Of a stretch of DNA of 64,000 bases, positions 1 through 8,459 are shown in pieces. The stretch lies in contig NZ_QGTQ01000034.1 of NCBI RefSeq assembly GCF_003182255.1, positions 1-64,000 of the forward strand. Reading direction: 5' to 3'. The DNA comes from Paenibacillus cellulosilyticus. Its GTDB lineage: Bacteria > Bacillota > Bacilli > Paenibacillales > Paenibacillaceae. Each line of letters starts with the position of its first letter. Positions within the stretch are counted from its first letter, which is position 1. Below the pieces are notes generated by a model, which did no database searches, had not been told where the DNA came from, and saw nothing but the letters and a program-made list of their open reading frames with translations. Position numbers and translations under genes: made by a program.

Positions 1-100
1 TGTCGTACCGTTTCATTGTCTCCCGTCCCCTCGTCAGCTTTCATTTTATTTCATACGAGGGTGTTTTTCGACTGCATTTTTATCGTAGCACTCCACTGCT

Positions 101-945
101 CGCTTAGCACACATCCATTAGATAGAGGTGGTTTTTCACCTCTATCTCGCCCGATCGGCGCACGACAGTTGGTTAGAGGCGATTTTTCGCTCCTATGCTG
201 CTCGCTTAGCACACATCCATTAGATAGAGGTGGTTTTTCGCCTCTATCTCGCCCGATCGGCGCACGACAGTTGGTTAGAGGCGGTTTTTCGCTCCTATGT
301 TGCTTGCTTAGCACACATCCATTAGATAGAGGTGGTTTTTCGCCTCTATCTCGCCCGATCGGCGCACGACAGTTGGTTAGAGGCGGTTTTTCGCTCCTAT
401 GTTGCTTGCTTAGCACACATCCATTAGATAGAGGTGGTTTTTCGCCTCTATCTCGCCCGATCGGCGCACGACGGTTGGTTAGAGGCGGTTTTTCGCTCTT
501 ATGCTGCTCGCTTAGCACACATCCATTAGATAGAGGTGGTTTTTCACCTCTATCTCGCCCGATCGGCGCACGACAGTTGGTTAGAGGCGTTTTTTCGCTC
601 CTATGCTGCTCGCTCAGCACACATCCATTAGATAGAGGTGGTTTTTCGCCTCTATCTCGCCCGATCGGCGCACGACAGTTGGTTAGAGGCGTTTTTTCGC
701 TCCTATGCTGCTCGCTTAGCACACATCCATTAGATAGAGGTGGTTTTTCGCCTCTATCTCGCCCGATCGGCGCATATTGGTTAGTTAGAGGTGATCTTTC
801 ACCTCTATCTCGCCCGATCGGCGCACGACAGTTGGTTAGAGGCGGTTTTTCGCTCCTATGCTGCTCGCTTAGCACACATCCATTAGATAGAGGTGGTTTA
901 TCGCCTCTATCTCGCACGTTCAGCGCACTCTGGTTGATTAAAGGC
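101..945. repeat. Tandem satellite, 102-bp period built from 51-bp hairpin subunits
   Basis: Copies begin near 101, 203, 305, 407, 509, 611 and 713, exactly 102 bp apart; the next is at 866, 153 bp on, because one extra 51-bp subunit is inserted. Each 102-bp unit is two diverged 51-bp halves. One half has a perfect 10-bp stem (GATAGAGGTG, six-base loop, CACCTCTATC) in several copies; the other half has an imperfect stem of the same shape. A CCGATCGG palindrome follows the strong hairpin. The last copy is degenerate. Because 51 and 102 are multiples of three, long ORFs run through on both strands, but they are low-complexity repeats without a ribosome binding site and I do not call them genes. 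Confidence 0.93.
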
Positions 946-953
946 GGTTCAGC

Positions 954-993
954 AAAAGACAAACAGTCGAGCAAATCTGCTCGACTGTTTGTC
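954..993 (-). terminator. Rho-independent terminator of the catalase gene
   Basis: A perfect 16-bp inverted repeat (958-973 and 978-993) with a 4-base loop lies just after the catalase stop codon. On the minus strand it is followed by TTTTGCT. It separates the catalase transcript from the satellite array. Confidence 0.85.
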
Positions 994-1001
994 GGTTCCT
1001 A

Positions 1002-2630
1002 TTAATAACCATCGCTCGGATGACCAAGCTCGGCCGCAGCTTCCATCGCATCGCCGTTCTGCGACGTAATGCCGCTGTGCATGCTCGCCCGCTTCGCGAG
1101 CGCTTCCTCGATCGCCTTCGCTACATTCGCACCGTATTCCGGGTCCGCCTTCGTGAAGTGCTCGACCATCCGATTGCGAATCACGTCCTTGCACTCTGCG
1201 AGCGCTCCGCCCAGATTGGCGATGAGATCCGCACGCTCGACTTCATCAAGGCTGCGATATGTAGCTCCTGCTTGGGCAAAATCGTTCGTCCGGTCAATTT
1301 GCTGCCGCACGAGTCGATCGTTATATAGCGGTTCATGCTCCTTGCCGCGCTGCGGAGCCTCTTGCAGTCCGCCGAGCGAAGACGGCTCGTAGTTGACGTG
1401 CGGGTTCTGACCCGGTGCAAGATCCACCTCATACGTCATCTGACCGTCACGCTGATTGGTCGCCACATGCTTCTTCGGCGCATTGATCGGAAGCTGCAGG
1501 TAGTTCGTTCCAACCCGATGACGCTGTGTATCGGAGTATGAGAAGGTCCGGCCCTGCAGCAGCTTGTCGTCCGAGAAATCAAGGCCATCGACCAGAACGC
1601 CAGTGCCAAACGCCACCTGCTCCACCTCTGCAAAATAGTTGATCGGATTCCTATCCAGCACCATTTTGCCAACTTTCAAAAACGGGAATTGCTCTGGGTC
1701 CCACAGCTTCGTCGGGTCCAGCGGATCGTAATCAAGCTCTGGATGCTCATTGTCGGTCATCAGCTGCACGGACAGCTCCCACTCCGGATAGTCGCCGCGC
1801 TCGATCGCTTCATATAAGTCCTGCGTCGCATGGTTGAAGTTCGTCCCTTGAATCTTCTCCGCTTCGCCAGCCGTCAAGTTCTTAACCCCTTGCAACGGCT
1901 CCCAATGATATTTTACGAGTATCGCTTGACCATCCGCATTGACCCACTTATAAGCATGCACACCTGAGCCTTGCATTTGACGATAGTTAGCCGGAATGCC
2001 CCATGGCGAGAACAGGAACGTGACCATATGCGTCGCTTCAGGCGAGTTGGACACGAAGTCGAAGAAACGCTCATTGCTCTGAATGTTCGTTACCGGATCG
2101 GGCTTGAACGCATGCACCATGTCCGGGAATTTGATCGCATCGCGAATGAAGAAGATCTTCAGGTTGTTGCCGACCAGGTCCCAGTTGCCGTCTTCTGTAT
2201 AAAATTTGATCGCAAAACCGCGCGGATCCCGCAGCGTCTCTGGCGAATGACCACCGTGAATAACCGAGGAGAACCGTACGAATACCGGCGTCCGCTTGCC
2301 AGCTTCTTGGAACAGCTTCGCCCGCGTATACTTGGCGACTGGCTCATTGCCTACCTTGCCATAGGCTTCGAAATAGCCGTGTGCGCCCGCTCCGCGCGCA
2401 TGCACGACGCGTTCGGGAATACGCTCCCGGTCAAAGTGTGATATTTTCTCAAGGAAATCGTAGTTTTCAAGGGTTGTAGGTCCCCTACGTCCGACGGTTC
2501 GAAGGTTCTGATTGTCCGTAACCGGATGACCCTGTCGGTTCGTCAGCGTCAGCTCCGATTCTCCTTCGCTGAAGCGCTGGTCGTCCGAGCTGCCTGCACC
2601 AAGTCCGTTGTTATGATCGTTATTCGTCAT
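1002..2630 (-). CDS. Monofunctional haem catalase (small-subunit clade, KatA/KatX type)
   Basis: Decomposes hydrogen peroxide to water and oxygen. The start used is the ATG at 2630, 8 bp behind AAGGAGG, giving 542 residues; the longer ORF from 2768 has no comparable ribosome site. The catalytic-His region [13 protein letters not shown] is at about 73-85 (His77), followed by the [10 protein letters not shown] block and the distal-pocket Asn region (WDLVGNN). The proximal haem ligand motif [12 protein letters not shown] is near residue 366. About 60 extra polar residues precede the catalase core and there is a C-terminal extension, so it is longer than vegetative Bacillus KatA (about 480) and close to spore catalase KatX in length. 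I cannot choose between these by eye. It is monocistronic, with its own terminator and a 540-bp upstream region rich in DnaA-box-like sequences. Confidence 0.95.
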   Translation of the reverse strand: MTNNDHNNGLGAGSSDDQRFSEGESELTLTNRQGHPVTDNQNLRTVGRRGPTTLENYDFLEKISHFDRERIPERVVHARGAGAHGYFEAYGKVGNEPVAKYTRAKLFQEAGKRTPVFVRFSSVIHGGHSPETLRDPRGFAIKFYTEDGNWDLVGNNLKIFFIRDAIKFPDMVHAFKPDPVTNIQSNERFFDFVSNSPEATHMVTFLFSPWGIPANYRQMQGSGVHAYKWVNADGQAILVKYHWEPLQGVKNLTAGEAEKIQGTNFNHATQDLYEAIERGDYPEWELSVQLMTDNEHPELDYDPLDPTKLWDPEQFPFLKVGKMVLDRNPINYFAEVEQVAFGTGVLVDGLDFSDDKLLQGRTFSYSDTQRHRVGTNYLQLPINAPKKHVATNQRDGQMTYEVDLAPGQNPHVNYEPSSLGGLQEAPQRGKEHEPLYNDRLVRQQIDRTNDFAQAGATYRSLDEVERADLIANLGGALAECKDVIRNRMVEHFTKADPEYGANVAKAIEEALAKRASMHSGITSQNGDAMEAAAELGHPSDGY

Positions 2631-2792
2631 CGTTGCCGCCTCCTTCATTCGAGCTTCTTGTTGTACAATGGATCGCTTCTCGAAAATGTACCGCACTGCT
2701 TTCGAAATGCGGCAGCTCTGTATTACGCTCCTCATCCAGTATTTCTCTGCATCGAAATGGTTATGCATCTGCCATTTATTCGGATATTCACC

Positions 2793-3061
2793 TCATCCAC
2801 AGGTTTATCCACACCCGTGAACAAGTTGTTGTACAATTCTGTCGAAAGATTCGTCGAATTATCGCCTGTTATAGCAGGGCATTGCCTACTTCGCCGTGAC
2901 CTTAGGACGATAGACCTGCTCATTATCCACGTTATCCACATTGTCCACAATGGACCTGTGAAAAAGTTGTCCACTTTTACATAACAGTATCAATTTGCAA
3001 GGAAATGCGTTCAGATGCGGAATTGGAAAATTTACACACATTACACACAGGCTGTGGATAA
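2793..3061. promoter_or_regulatory. Cluster of DnaA-box-like 9-mers
   Basis: The intergenic region between the catalase gene and the methyltransferase gene contains three perfect TTATCCACA boxes (2805-2813 and 2932-2940 on plus, 3053-3061 on minus). It also has one-mismatch versions at 2793-2801 (TCATCCACA), 2923-2931 (TTATCCACG) and 2941-2949 (TTGTCCACA), and a two-mismatch version at 2967-2975. Boxes 2923, 2932 and 2941 abut head to tail at exactly 9-bp spacing. No dnaA or dnaN gene is nearby, so this is not oriC. Such clusters elsewhere can bind DnaA and act in titration or transcriptional control; that role is inferred here. Confidence 0.6.
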
Positions 3062-3064
3062 AAT

Positions 3065-3108
3065 AAAAAAAGACGCTCCGACCGGCAATATGCGCCGGTC
3101 AGACCGTC
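3065..3108 (-). terminator. Rho-independent terminator after the methyltransferase gene
   Basis: An inverted repeat (3072-3086 with 3094-3108; inner GACCGGC/GCCGGTC, outer GACG/CGTC) is followed on the minus strand by seven T. It would end transcripts of the methyltransferase gene, and possibly of leuA, since those genes are 37 bp apart. Confidence 0.85.
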
Positions 3109-3173
3109 TCTGCAGCTTTGTTCGAAAGTGTTATCGAAAGGTGTTTCGGAAATATTGTATGGCTCGCTTTCCG

Positions 3174-3992
3174 CTACTGCGCTCGCCCAATATACAGCAG
3201 ATGCGACGATGCGCCCAGATTGCTGCGGTTAGCCGCTTCCCGATAGACCAGGTCCATGATCTCGCGGAATCGTTCCTCGCCGAACGATTGCCAGTAGTCT
3301 AATCGTTCTCCCCGCATGCCACCAGCGATGCTCGACGATCCGATCAACTGAATCGTTCGGAATCCGTGCGCCTCCATGAACGGCTCAATCTCATCGATAT
3401 TATAATAGTAGGCACCGGTGAAACGTCCCGCGTCCGTGTGATTGAATTTCCCCGTCTGAGCAAAGGCTGCAATACCTTCCGGCTCATGATTCGGCTTCCA
3501 CTGCTGTGGATCGGACAACGAGGTCATGAGATGCCGCGTCCGTGTCATAAAGGCGACGAAAACGAGCCCCCCAGTCTTCGTGATGCGATGCAGTTCGCGT
3601 GCTGCACGGCTTCGATCGGCTTCCTCTTGCAGATGGTATAACGGGCCGAGCATGAGCGCGGCATCGAAAATCTGATCCTCATAGCAATTTAAGTTGGTTG
3701 CATCTGCTACATGGAACCCGCGAAACTGCTCAGTTAAGCCAAGTTCCTCCGCTTTGTCCCTCGCGATATCGACTAGCCGGGGCGTCAGATCAGCCAGCGT
3801 AACCTCATAACCGTGCTGCGCCAGTGCCATAGAATACTTGCCTGGGCCTGCACCAATATCGAGAATATGGCCTTGGGCGGGTAAGCTGCTGCGCATGTAA
3901 TGCCAATTCACGAGAAATTCGATTGGCTCGCGATCAAGCCTTCCCCATTCATCGAACTGATTGTAGTAATCGACTATGCTGCTATTAATCAT
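3174..3992 (-). CDS. Class I SAM-dependent methyltransferase
   Basis: A 272-residue soluble protein with a class I (Rossmann) methyltransferase fold. Motif I, ILDIGAGPGKYS, is at about 43-54, with the acidic residue after strand 2 in VTLADLTP and the motif IV-like segment DAALMLGPLYHL near 112-123. The C-terminal half carries a cap-like region typical of UbiE/small-molecule methyltransferases. The start has AAAGGAGG upstream. The substrate cannot be read from sequence. It begins 37 bp after leuA with no terminator between, so it may be co-transcribed from the leucine T-box promoter; that is inference only. Confidence 0.85.
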   Translation of the reverse strand: MINSSIVDYYNQFDEWGRLDREPIEFLVNWHYMRSSLPAQGHILDIGAGPGKYSMALAQHGYEVTLADLTPRLVDIARDKAEELGLTEQFRGFHVADATNLNCYEDQIFDAALMLGPLYHLQEEADRSRAARELHRITKTGGLVFVAFMTRTRHLMTSLSDPQQWKPNHEPEGIAAFAQTGKFNHTDAGRFTGAYYYNIDEIEPFMEAHGFRTIQLIGSSSIAGGMRGERLDYWQSFGEERFREIMDLVYREAANRSNLGASSHLLYIGRAQ

Positions 3993-4029
3993 CCCGCCAG
4001 CCTCCTTTTATTACAAATATTGGTACGTA

Positions 4030-5619
4030 TTATACAGCCGACTCTTCATCCTGTACAGCCTCTGTTTGACTGCTGCTGCCGCTGCTCAGAATCGCTTGGT
4101 TACATGCTGCTACGTACGCCTGCGCCGAAGCAAGAATGATGTCCTTGTGAATCGAAGTGCCGCGGTACCGACGTCCTTCATACAAAATCGTAACGACCGC
4201 TTCACCGTACGCGCTCTCGCCTGAGGACAGCGAATGCAGCTCCAGATCCTCGAACTCTGCTGCCGCTGGAATGGCTTGCTGAATGCAGCGGATCACCGCT
4301 TCGACTGGCCCTTCGCCCACCGCGGAGTAGGAGCGCTCCTTGCCGTTTGCTTCTTTCACCGTGACCGACGCGACGCGTGAGCGCTGCGTACCGGATACGA
4401 CTTGCAGGTCCGTCAATACATAAGGGTCTGGTTGGGTGTCCGTTGCTTCGCCCGCCAGGCGGATCAACTCCACGTCGGATACGATTTTGTGTTTGTCAGC
4501 AGCAACGATGAATTTCTCGTAGACCGTCTGCATTTGCTCGTCGTTGACGATAATGCCGTACTCCGACAGACGATGCTTGATGGCGTGGCGGCCAGACGAT
4601 TTACCCAGAATAATCATATTGCGCGGGATACCCATCGCTTCCGGGTCCATAATTTCGTACGTGTTCCGGTTCTTCAGCAGACCGTCTTGATGGATGCCCG
4701 ATTCATGCTGGAAGGCGTTGCGTCCAACGATCGGCTTGTTGAATGCGATTGGGAAGCGCATCGTCCGGCTGACCAGACGCGACGTTTCGAAAATTTCCGA
4801 CTGTACGATGCCCGTCTCTGCCTGCATCGCATCCTTACGCGTCTCGATCGCCATAACCAGCTCTTCCAGCGAGCAGTTGCCGGCACGTTCGCCGATCCCG
4901 TTAACCGTTACTTCGATCTGCGTTGCCCCGCCGCGAATGGCAGCCAGGCTGTTCGCAACCGCCATGCCCAGATCGTTGTGGCAGTGAGCGCTGAAGCGGA
5001 CGCGGTCAGCACCTCGCGCTTCTCGTCTTACGGTCCGGAACAGCTCTTCGACCTCGCTAGGAATCGCATAGCCCATCGTGTCCGGCAGGTTGATGATTGT
5101 GGCGCCAGCTCCAATCGCTGCTTCAACCAGCTCCGTTACGAACTCGATGCCCGAACGGGTCGAGTCCATCGCAGAGAATTCGATCTCATCGACGAACTGC
5201 TTGCCGTAGCTAATCATATCGCGAGCGATTTGAATCACTTGCTCACGAGACTTTCGAATCTGGAAGTTCAGATGAATGTCCGACGACGAGATGAACAGAT
5301 GCAGTCTGCGGCGTGTCGCGTCCTGCGTCGCTTTCACCGCTGCTTCGATGTCCGCTTGCACGCAGCGGGCAAAGCCAGCGATCTCGACGTTATGCAGCTC
5401 GCGTGAAATTTGCTGGATTGCCGCGAAGTCGCCGGGGCTCGAGATGGCAAAGCCCGGTTCAATAACGTCGATGCCCAGCTTCGCCAGCTGGCGGGCGATG
5501 ACGATTTTGCGGCTGGAGTCGATTGAAGCGCCTGGCGACTGCTCGCCGTCACGCAGTGTCGTGTCGAAGATTTGAATCCGTTTCATGCTATCGTTCGCGT
5601 TTACGTTAAAGGTTGTCAT
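4030..5619 (-). CDS. leuA: 2-isopropylmalate synthase
   Basis: Catalyses the first committed step of leucine biosynthesis: acetyl-CoA plus 2-ketoisovalerate to 2-isopropylmalate. The protein has 529 residues. The N-terminal HMGL-like TIM barrel begins with the signature FDTTLRDGEQSPG (about 18-30); the metal-binding HCHNDLG is near 215 and GIGERAGN near 245. A linker and the C-terminal regulatory domain that binds leucine in this family follow from about 390. The start has TAGGAGG. Two leucine T-box leaders lie upstream. No other leu or ilv genes are next to it, so it stands alone or with the downstream methyltransferase gene. Confidence 0.97.
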   Translation of the reverse strand: MTTFNVNANDSMKRIQIFDTTLRDGEQSPGASIDSSRKIVIARQLAKLGIDVIEPGFAISSPGDFAAIQQISRELHNVEIAGFARCVQADIEAAVKATQDATRRRLHLFISSSDIHLNFQIRKSREQVIQIARDMISYGKQFVDEIEFSAMDSTRSGIEFVTELVEAAIGAGATIINLPDTMGYAIPSEVEELFRTVRREARGADRVRFSAHCHNDLGMAVANSLAAIRGGATQIEVTVNGIGERAGNCSLEELVMAIETRKDAMQAETGIVQSEIFETSRLVSRTMRFPIAFNKPIVGRNAFQHESGIHQDGLLKNRNTYEIMDPEAMGIPRNMIILGKSSGRHAIKHRLSEYGIIVNDEQMQTVYEKFIVAADKHKIVSDVELIRLAGEATDTQPDPYVLTDLQVVSGTQRSRVASVTVKEANGKERSYSAVGEGPVEAVIRCIQQAIPAAAEFEDLELHSLSSGESAYGEAVVTILYEGRRYRGTSIHKDIILASAQAYVAACNQAILSSGSSSQTEAVQDEESAV

Positions 5620-5647
5620 AGGGTTGGCCTCCTAAAGGTTTTTGGGA

Positions 5648-5998
5648 AAGAAAAAAAGCAAGCCCATCGTCTCCCGCTCCGGTTGTTAACCTTTGCGAAT
5701 AAGAGACGACAGGCTTGCTTAGAAGCCGCTGCCGCGGTACCACTCTCGTTGACCTCGCTCCTCTCCGGGATGCGATGGTCCTCTTGGCGCCAAGCGCTTG
5801 ATGCCCTTGCGGGCCCTATGCGCTCAGCATCCGGGGTAACGGCTGGATCGGCCGTAATGATGTACGCTAGCTCACGTTCTCGGACGTTCGCTGTTCCACC
5901 ACTCCGCTCGCAGGCGAGTTTCCAACCTTCGTTCGACTGCGTCGCACCACCCCGCAGCTCTCTGTACCCCGAATCGGTTGTACTACTCCTGTTCATCG
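5648..5998 (-). promoter_or_regulatory. T-box riboswitch 1 (leucine), proximal to leuA
   Basis: On the minus strand the T-box core AGTGGTACCGCGG is at 5731-5746. Stem I opens with AACAGGAGTAGTA, and its base CAGG pairs with CCTG. This places the codon CTC (5916-5918) in the specifier loop of GAAACTCGCCTG, which reads leucine. The UGGU of the antiterminator bulge (5739-5742) suits the ACCA end of tRNA-Leu. The competing terminator (5651-5720) pairs AAGCAAGCC with GGCTTGCTT and ends in seven T. Uncharged tRNA-Leu should allow read-through into leuA. Confidence 0.93.
5651..5720 (-). terminator. T-box 1 regulated terminator
   Basis: A long hairpin with outer stem AAGCAAGCC/GGCTTGCTT and inner stem GAGACG/CGTCTC, followed by a T7 run. 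It is the terminator conformation of the leuA-proximal T-box. Confidence 0.88.
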
Positions 5999-6111
5999 CG
6001 TTCACATGTATGGTCAATTCATTGTTTTGGTTGTTCTAAGTAACAATCAGATTCACATTGCTGGATACGCCCAACTTCGCTGGAACGTTCACGTTCACTT
6101 TGTAGATGACA

Positions 6112-6462
6112 ACAAGAAAAGCCTGCCGCCCCTTGCAGTTATGCAAGAGACGACAGGCTGTGTGCCCGCGCGGTACCACTCTTGTTGACACTTACGCATA
6201 TGCTAGCGTGAATGCCCACCTTAAGCGCTCGTCATATCCGGATCATGACGGCAGCGCACCCTCTCACGGGGGTAAACCGTAATGACGTACGTCCGTACCT
6301 GATGACCGTCGCCATCATGCATCGGTTCCGCCACTCCGCTCCCAGGCGAGTTTCGAAATCCCCTTCGACTGCGTTGCACCGACCCGCAGCTCTCTAGCGG
6401 CAAGCACGTCTTACGACCGTGCCACCATCCCCGGTAATCTCTACTGCTCCTGTTCTTCGCGT
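6112..6462 (-). promoter_or_regulatory. T-box riboswitch 2 (leucine), promoter-proximal
   Basis: A second complete T-box leader upstream of the first. Its core AGTGGTACCGCG is at 6168-6182. Stem I again starts with AACAGGAG and returns with GAAACTCGCCTG, so the specifier codon at 6348-6350 is also CTC (Leu), and the antiterminator bulge is also UGGU. Its 5' stem I side carries an extra GC hairpin that element 1 lacks. Its terminator is at 6113-6159. No ORF lies between the two elements, and I find no convincing promoter between them, so both should be on one leader RNA. Confidence 0.9.
6113..6159 (-). terminator. T-box 2 regulated terminator
   Basis: Hairpin AGCCTGTCG/CGGCAGGCT with an inner TTGCA/TGCAA stem, followed by TTTTCTT on the minus strand. 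Confidence 0.8.
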
Positions 6463-6493
6463 TTGGAACGTATTCGTGTGATCTGTTGGAGTC

Positions 6494-6523
6494 ATTATAT
6501 GCACAGCAACAATCGCCTGTCAA
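6494..6523 (-). promoter_or_regulatory. Sigma-A promoter of the leuA leader
   Basis: On the minus strand, TTGACA (6518-6523), an 18-bp spacer and TATAAT (6494-6499), both hexamers perfect. It lies about 30 bp before stem I of T-box 2, the expected place for the transcript start. Confidence 0.85.
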
Positions 6524-6849
6524 ACAACAAATTGACGGATCGGTCCTCGACAAGCGCGAAGTTATCTGAAAAGTGCAAACGAAATTCATAGGTAAATGAA
6601 GGGATTAATAGATTAGAAATGAGTTAGAAAGACTGAAACTATTTCATGTAGAACCCTCAAAATAACACTTTCAAAACAAAATTATTAACAGAATAACAAA
6701 GAGGAAAGTCGAAATGTTATAGATAATACATGAAAATTTATCAATAATAAATGTTATGGTATATTGTAACATTTTAAACATGGAAGATGCTCAATACCTA
6801 TTCAAAATACAAGCAGTATAAACAGGAGTAGAGTCGTGAATATCCAAAC

Positions 6850-6987
6850 TAAGCTGTACCCTAGAGGGGCGCGCGACTCCATACATGCATGATATGCAAC
6901 CCTCTCCAACACCTCCCCCCTCCCATTTTGGAGTCCAGAGGGCGTGAGAGCCATTGGGGCTCCTGACAAAAAGGATGTAGGTGGATA
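6850..6987. repeat. Interspersed GC-rich repeat, family B, copy 1
   Basis: A segment beginning CCCTAGAGGGGCGCGCGACTCC and ending near CCATTGGGGCTCCTGAC matches, with divergence, the segment at 7257-7390. The order of blocks is conserved: a short C/G palindrome, a central CCCC-rich tract, GAGTCCAGAGGG, then a CTCC tail. It lies in the noncoding interval between the leuA promoter and tsaD. From about 6590 to 6790 the sequence is AT-rich and I see no gene in it. Confidence 0.55.
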
Positions 6988-7034
6988 AACATAAAAAGCC
7001 GCATCCCACTAAGGTATGCGACTGGTCCATCTCT

Positions 7035-7225
7035 GCTCTAATGAACTGAAATGACGCTATTCGAGATTATTTAACACCGCTGCATTCTAAGGGACTCCAG
7101 AGCACTTATTTGATGCTTTTCGAGGGACGAACAGCAAAAATCAGATCAATAGCGCTCGTTGAGTTCCTTACAACTCAAATCGTAGCTCTCAATAACAAAT
7201 AACGTCTCTGAGATTCCTTACAGCA
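7035..7225. repeat. Interspersed ~190-bp repeat, family A, diverged copy
   Basis: Blocks GCTCTAA..ACTGA..GACGCTATTCG, GGACTC.AGA.GC.CTTAT.TGATG, CCTTACAACTCAAATCG and TCCTTACAG occur in the same order and spacing as in the two copies at 16630-16818 and 16966-17154. The match is clear but strongly diverged. No ORF is preserved, so it is an intergenic repeat rather than a gene fragment. Confidence 0.7.
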
Positions 7226-7256
7226 ACAAACACAAACTATGCGCTCGAACAAAAGC

Positions 7257-7390
7257 TATGCCCCAGAGGGGCTCGCGACCCCAAGCACGCCGTACCTGCA
7301 ACGCTCCCAGTACCCCACCATCCCCTTCCGGGGTCCAGGGGACAGGAGTCCCCTAGGGTCCTCCCTTGCAGGGAGGATTTAGGGGGGAAA
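7257..7390. repeat. Interspersed GC-rich repeat, family B, copy 2
   Basis: Counterpart of 6850-6987, starting CCCCAGAGGGGCTCGCGACCCC and ending in AGGGAGGATTTAGGGGGG just before the tsaD stop codon. It contains several short G/C inverted repeats (for example GTCCTCCC/GGGAGGA) that may fold, and it may end the tsaD transcript, although there is no clean T-run. Confidence 0.55.
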
Positions 7391-7391
7391 T

Positions 7392-8459
7392 TCATTCGAC
7401 CGGCTTCACAGACCACTCTTCGAGCGAGAGGAGTGGATCAGCTTTCATTTCGAGCGAGGTAAACTCGCCGCTCTTCCATTTCAGGTGCGCTGCTGCGCCG
7501 ATCATAGCGCCGTTGTCCGTGCATAGCGCGAACGGCGGCACGAGCAGCGGCACGCCTGCCGCTTCGCAGCTTGCGGCCAGTGCAGCACGCAGGCCGCGGT
7601 TGGCTGCAACGCCGCCGCACAGCAGCAGCTGGCTCGCGCCGAACTCCTTGATTGCCCGCATCGACTTGCCAACGAGCACGTCGATGACGGACTCTTGGAA
7701 GCCGCGCGCTAACGCTGCCGTGTTCAGCGTCTCGTCTTTCATTCGCGATTGGTTGATGGCAGCGAGCACTGCCGATTTCAATCCGCTCAGACTGAAATCG
7801 TACGAGTCCGGCTCCAGCCACGCACGGGGAAGCTCGATGACTTCCTCCGCTTCAATCGCAAGACGATCGATGTGAGGTCCGCCCGGATACGGGAAATTGA
7901 GCGCACGCGCAACTTTGTCATACGCTTCGCCAACTGCATCATCGCGCGTACGTCCCACGATACGGAATGAGCCTTCCCGCTCCAGCACAACCAGCTCCGT
8001 ATGGCCGCCGGACACGACGAGCGCAACGCATGGGTAGACGATGTCATGCACAAGCGCATTGGCATAGATATGCCCTGCAATGTGATGCGTCCCGATTAAT
8101 GGAATATCGAGCGCCATCGCATACGTCTTCGCAGCTACGCCGCCAACAAGCAGAGCGCCAACAAGACCTGGTCCCTGTGTTACAGCTACAGCCGACAGCT
8201 CGCTAGGCGCTACGCCTGCCTGCTCCAGCGCTTCCTCCATCATCACTGTAATCGTCTCGACATGCTTGCGAGAAGCGATCTCCGGTACGACGCCGCCGAA
8301 CTTCCGATGCGTCTCGATCTGGCTCGAAATCACGTTCGAGAGAATATGTTTGCCATCTCGCACGACTGCAACCGAAGTCTCGTCGCAGCTTGTTTCTATC
8401 GCAAGCAGCAGGCTTTCGTTCCCCGTCTGCGCCGTATTCAAATTCTGTTCTGTCACCAT
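7392..8459 (-). CDS. tsaD: tRNA N6-threonylcarbamoyladenosine transferase TsaD
   Basis: Transfers threonylcarbamoyl from TC-AMP to A37 of ANN-reading tRNAs, with TsaB and TsaE. It has 355 residues, usual for the Kae1/TsaD/Qri7 family. The ASKHA-type N-terminus LLAIETSCDETSVAVV is at about 17-32; metal-binding His126 and His130 are in THHIAGH; GGPHID and the nucleotide-binding LLLCGGVAANRGLR follow, with the C-terminal CTDNGAMIGAA. The ATG overlaps the rimI stop by 7 bp, so it is translationally coupled. It is the last gene of thiL-tsaE-tsaB-rimI-tsaD. Confidence 0.98.
   Translation of the reverse strand: MVTEQNLNTAQTGNESLLLAIETSCDETSVAVVRDGKHILSNVISSQIETHRKFGGVVPEIASRKHVETITVMMEEALEQAGVAPSELSAVAVTQGPGLVGALLVGGVAAKTYAMALDIPLIGTHHIAGHIYANALVHDIVYPCVALVVSGGHTELVVLEREGSFRIVGRTRDDAVGEAYDKVARALNFPYPGGPHIDRLAIEAEEVIELPRAWLEPDSYDFSLSGLKSAVLAAINQSRMKDETLNTAALARGFQESVIDVLVGKSMRAIKEFGASQLLLCGGVAANRGLRAALAASCEAAGVPLLVPPFALCTDNGAMIGAAAHLKWKSGEFTSLEMKADPLLSLEEWSVKPVE

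Noticed and set aside
101-945. CRISPR array
   Set aside because: Repeats are contiguous and nearly identical throughout; there are no unique spacers and no cas genes.
16-1005. Long ORFs on both strands across the left-edge repeats (also 51-974 minus)
   Set aside because: They exist because the repeat period is a multiple of three and the unit has no stop in these frames. No ribosome binding site, and the translation is only the repeat.
2526-2984. Plus-strand ORF across the DnaA-box region
   Set aside because: Overlaps the catalase 5' end and noncoding 9-mers; no start signal.
2793-3061. Chromosomal origin of replication
   Set aside because: Neighbours are catalase and methyltransferase genes; dnaA, dnaN, rpmH and an AT-rich unwinding element are absent.
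4402-5406. 334-codon plus-strand ORF opposite leuA
   Set aside because: Antisense shadow of a clear leuA reading frame; no ribosome site and no recognisable domain.
6791-7030. 79-codon minus-strand ORF in the leuA-tsaD gap
   Set aside because: It runs through a family B repeat copy, lacks a ribosome site and has no protein-like pattern.
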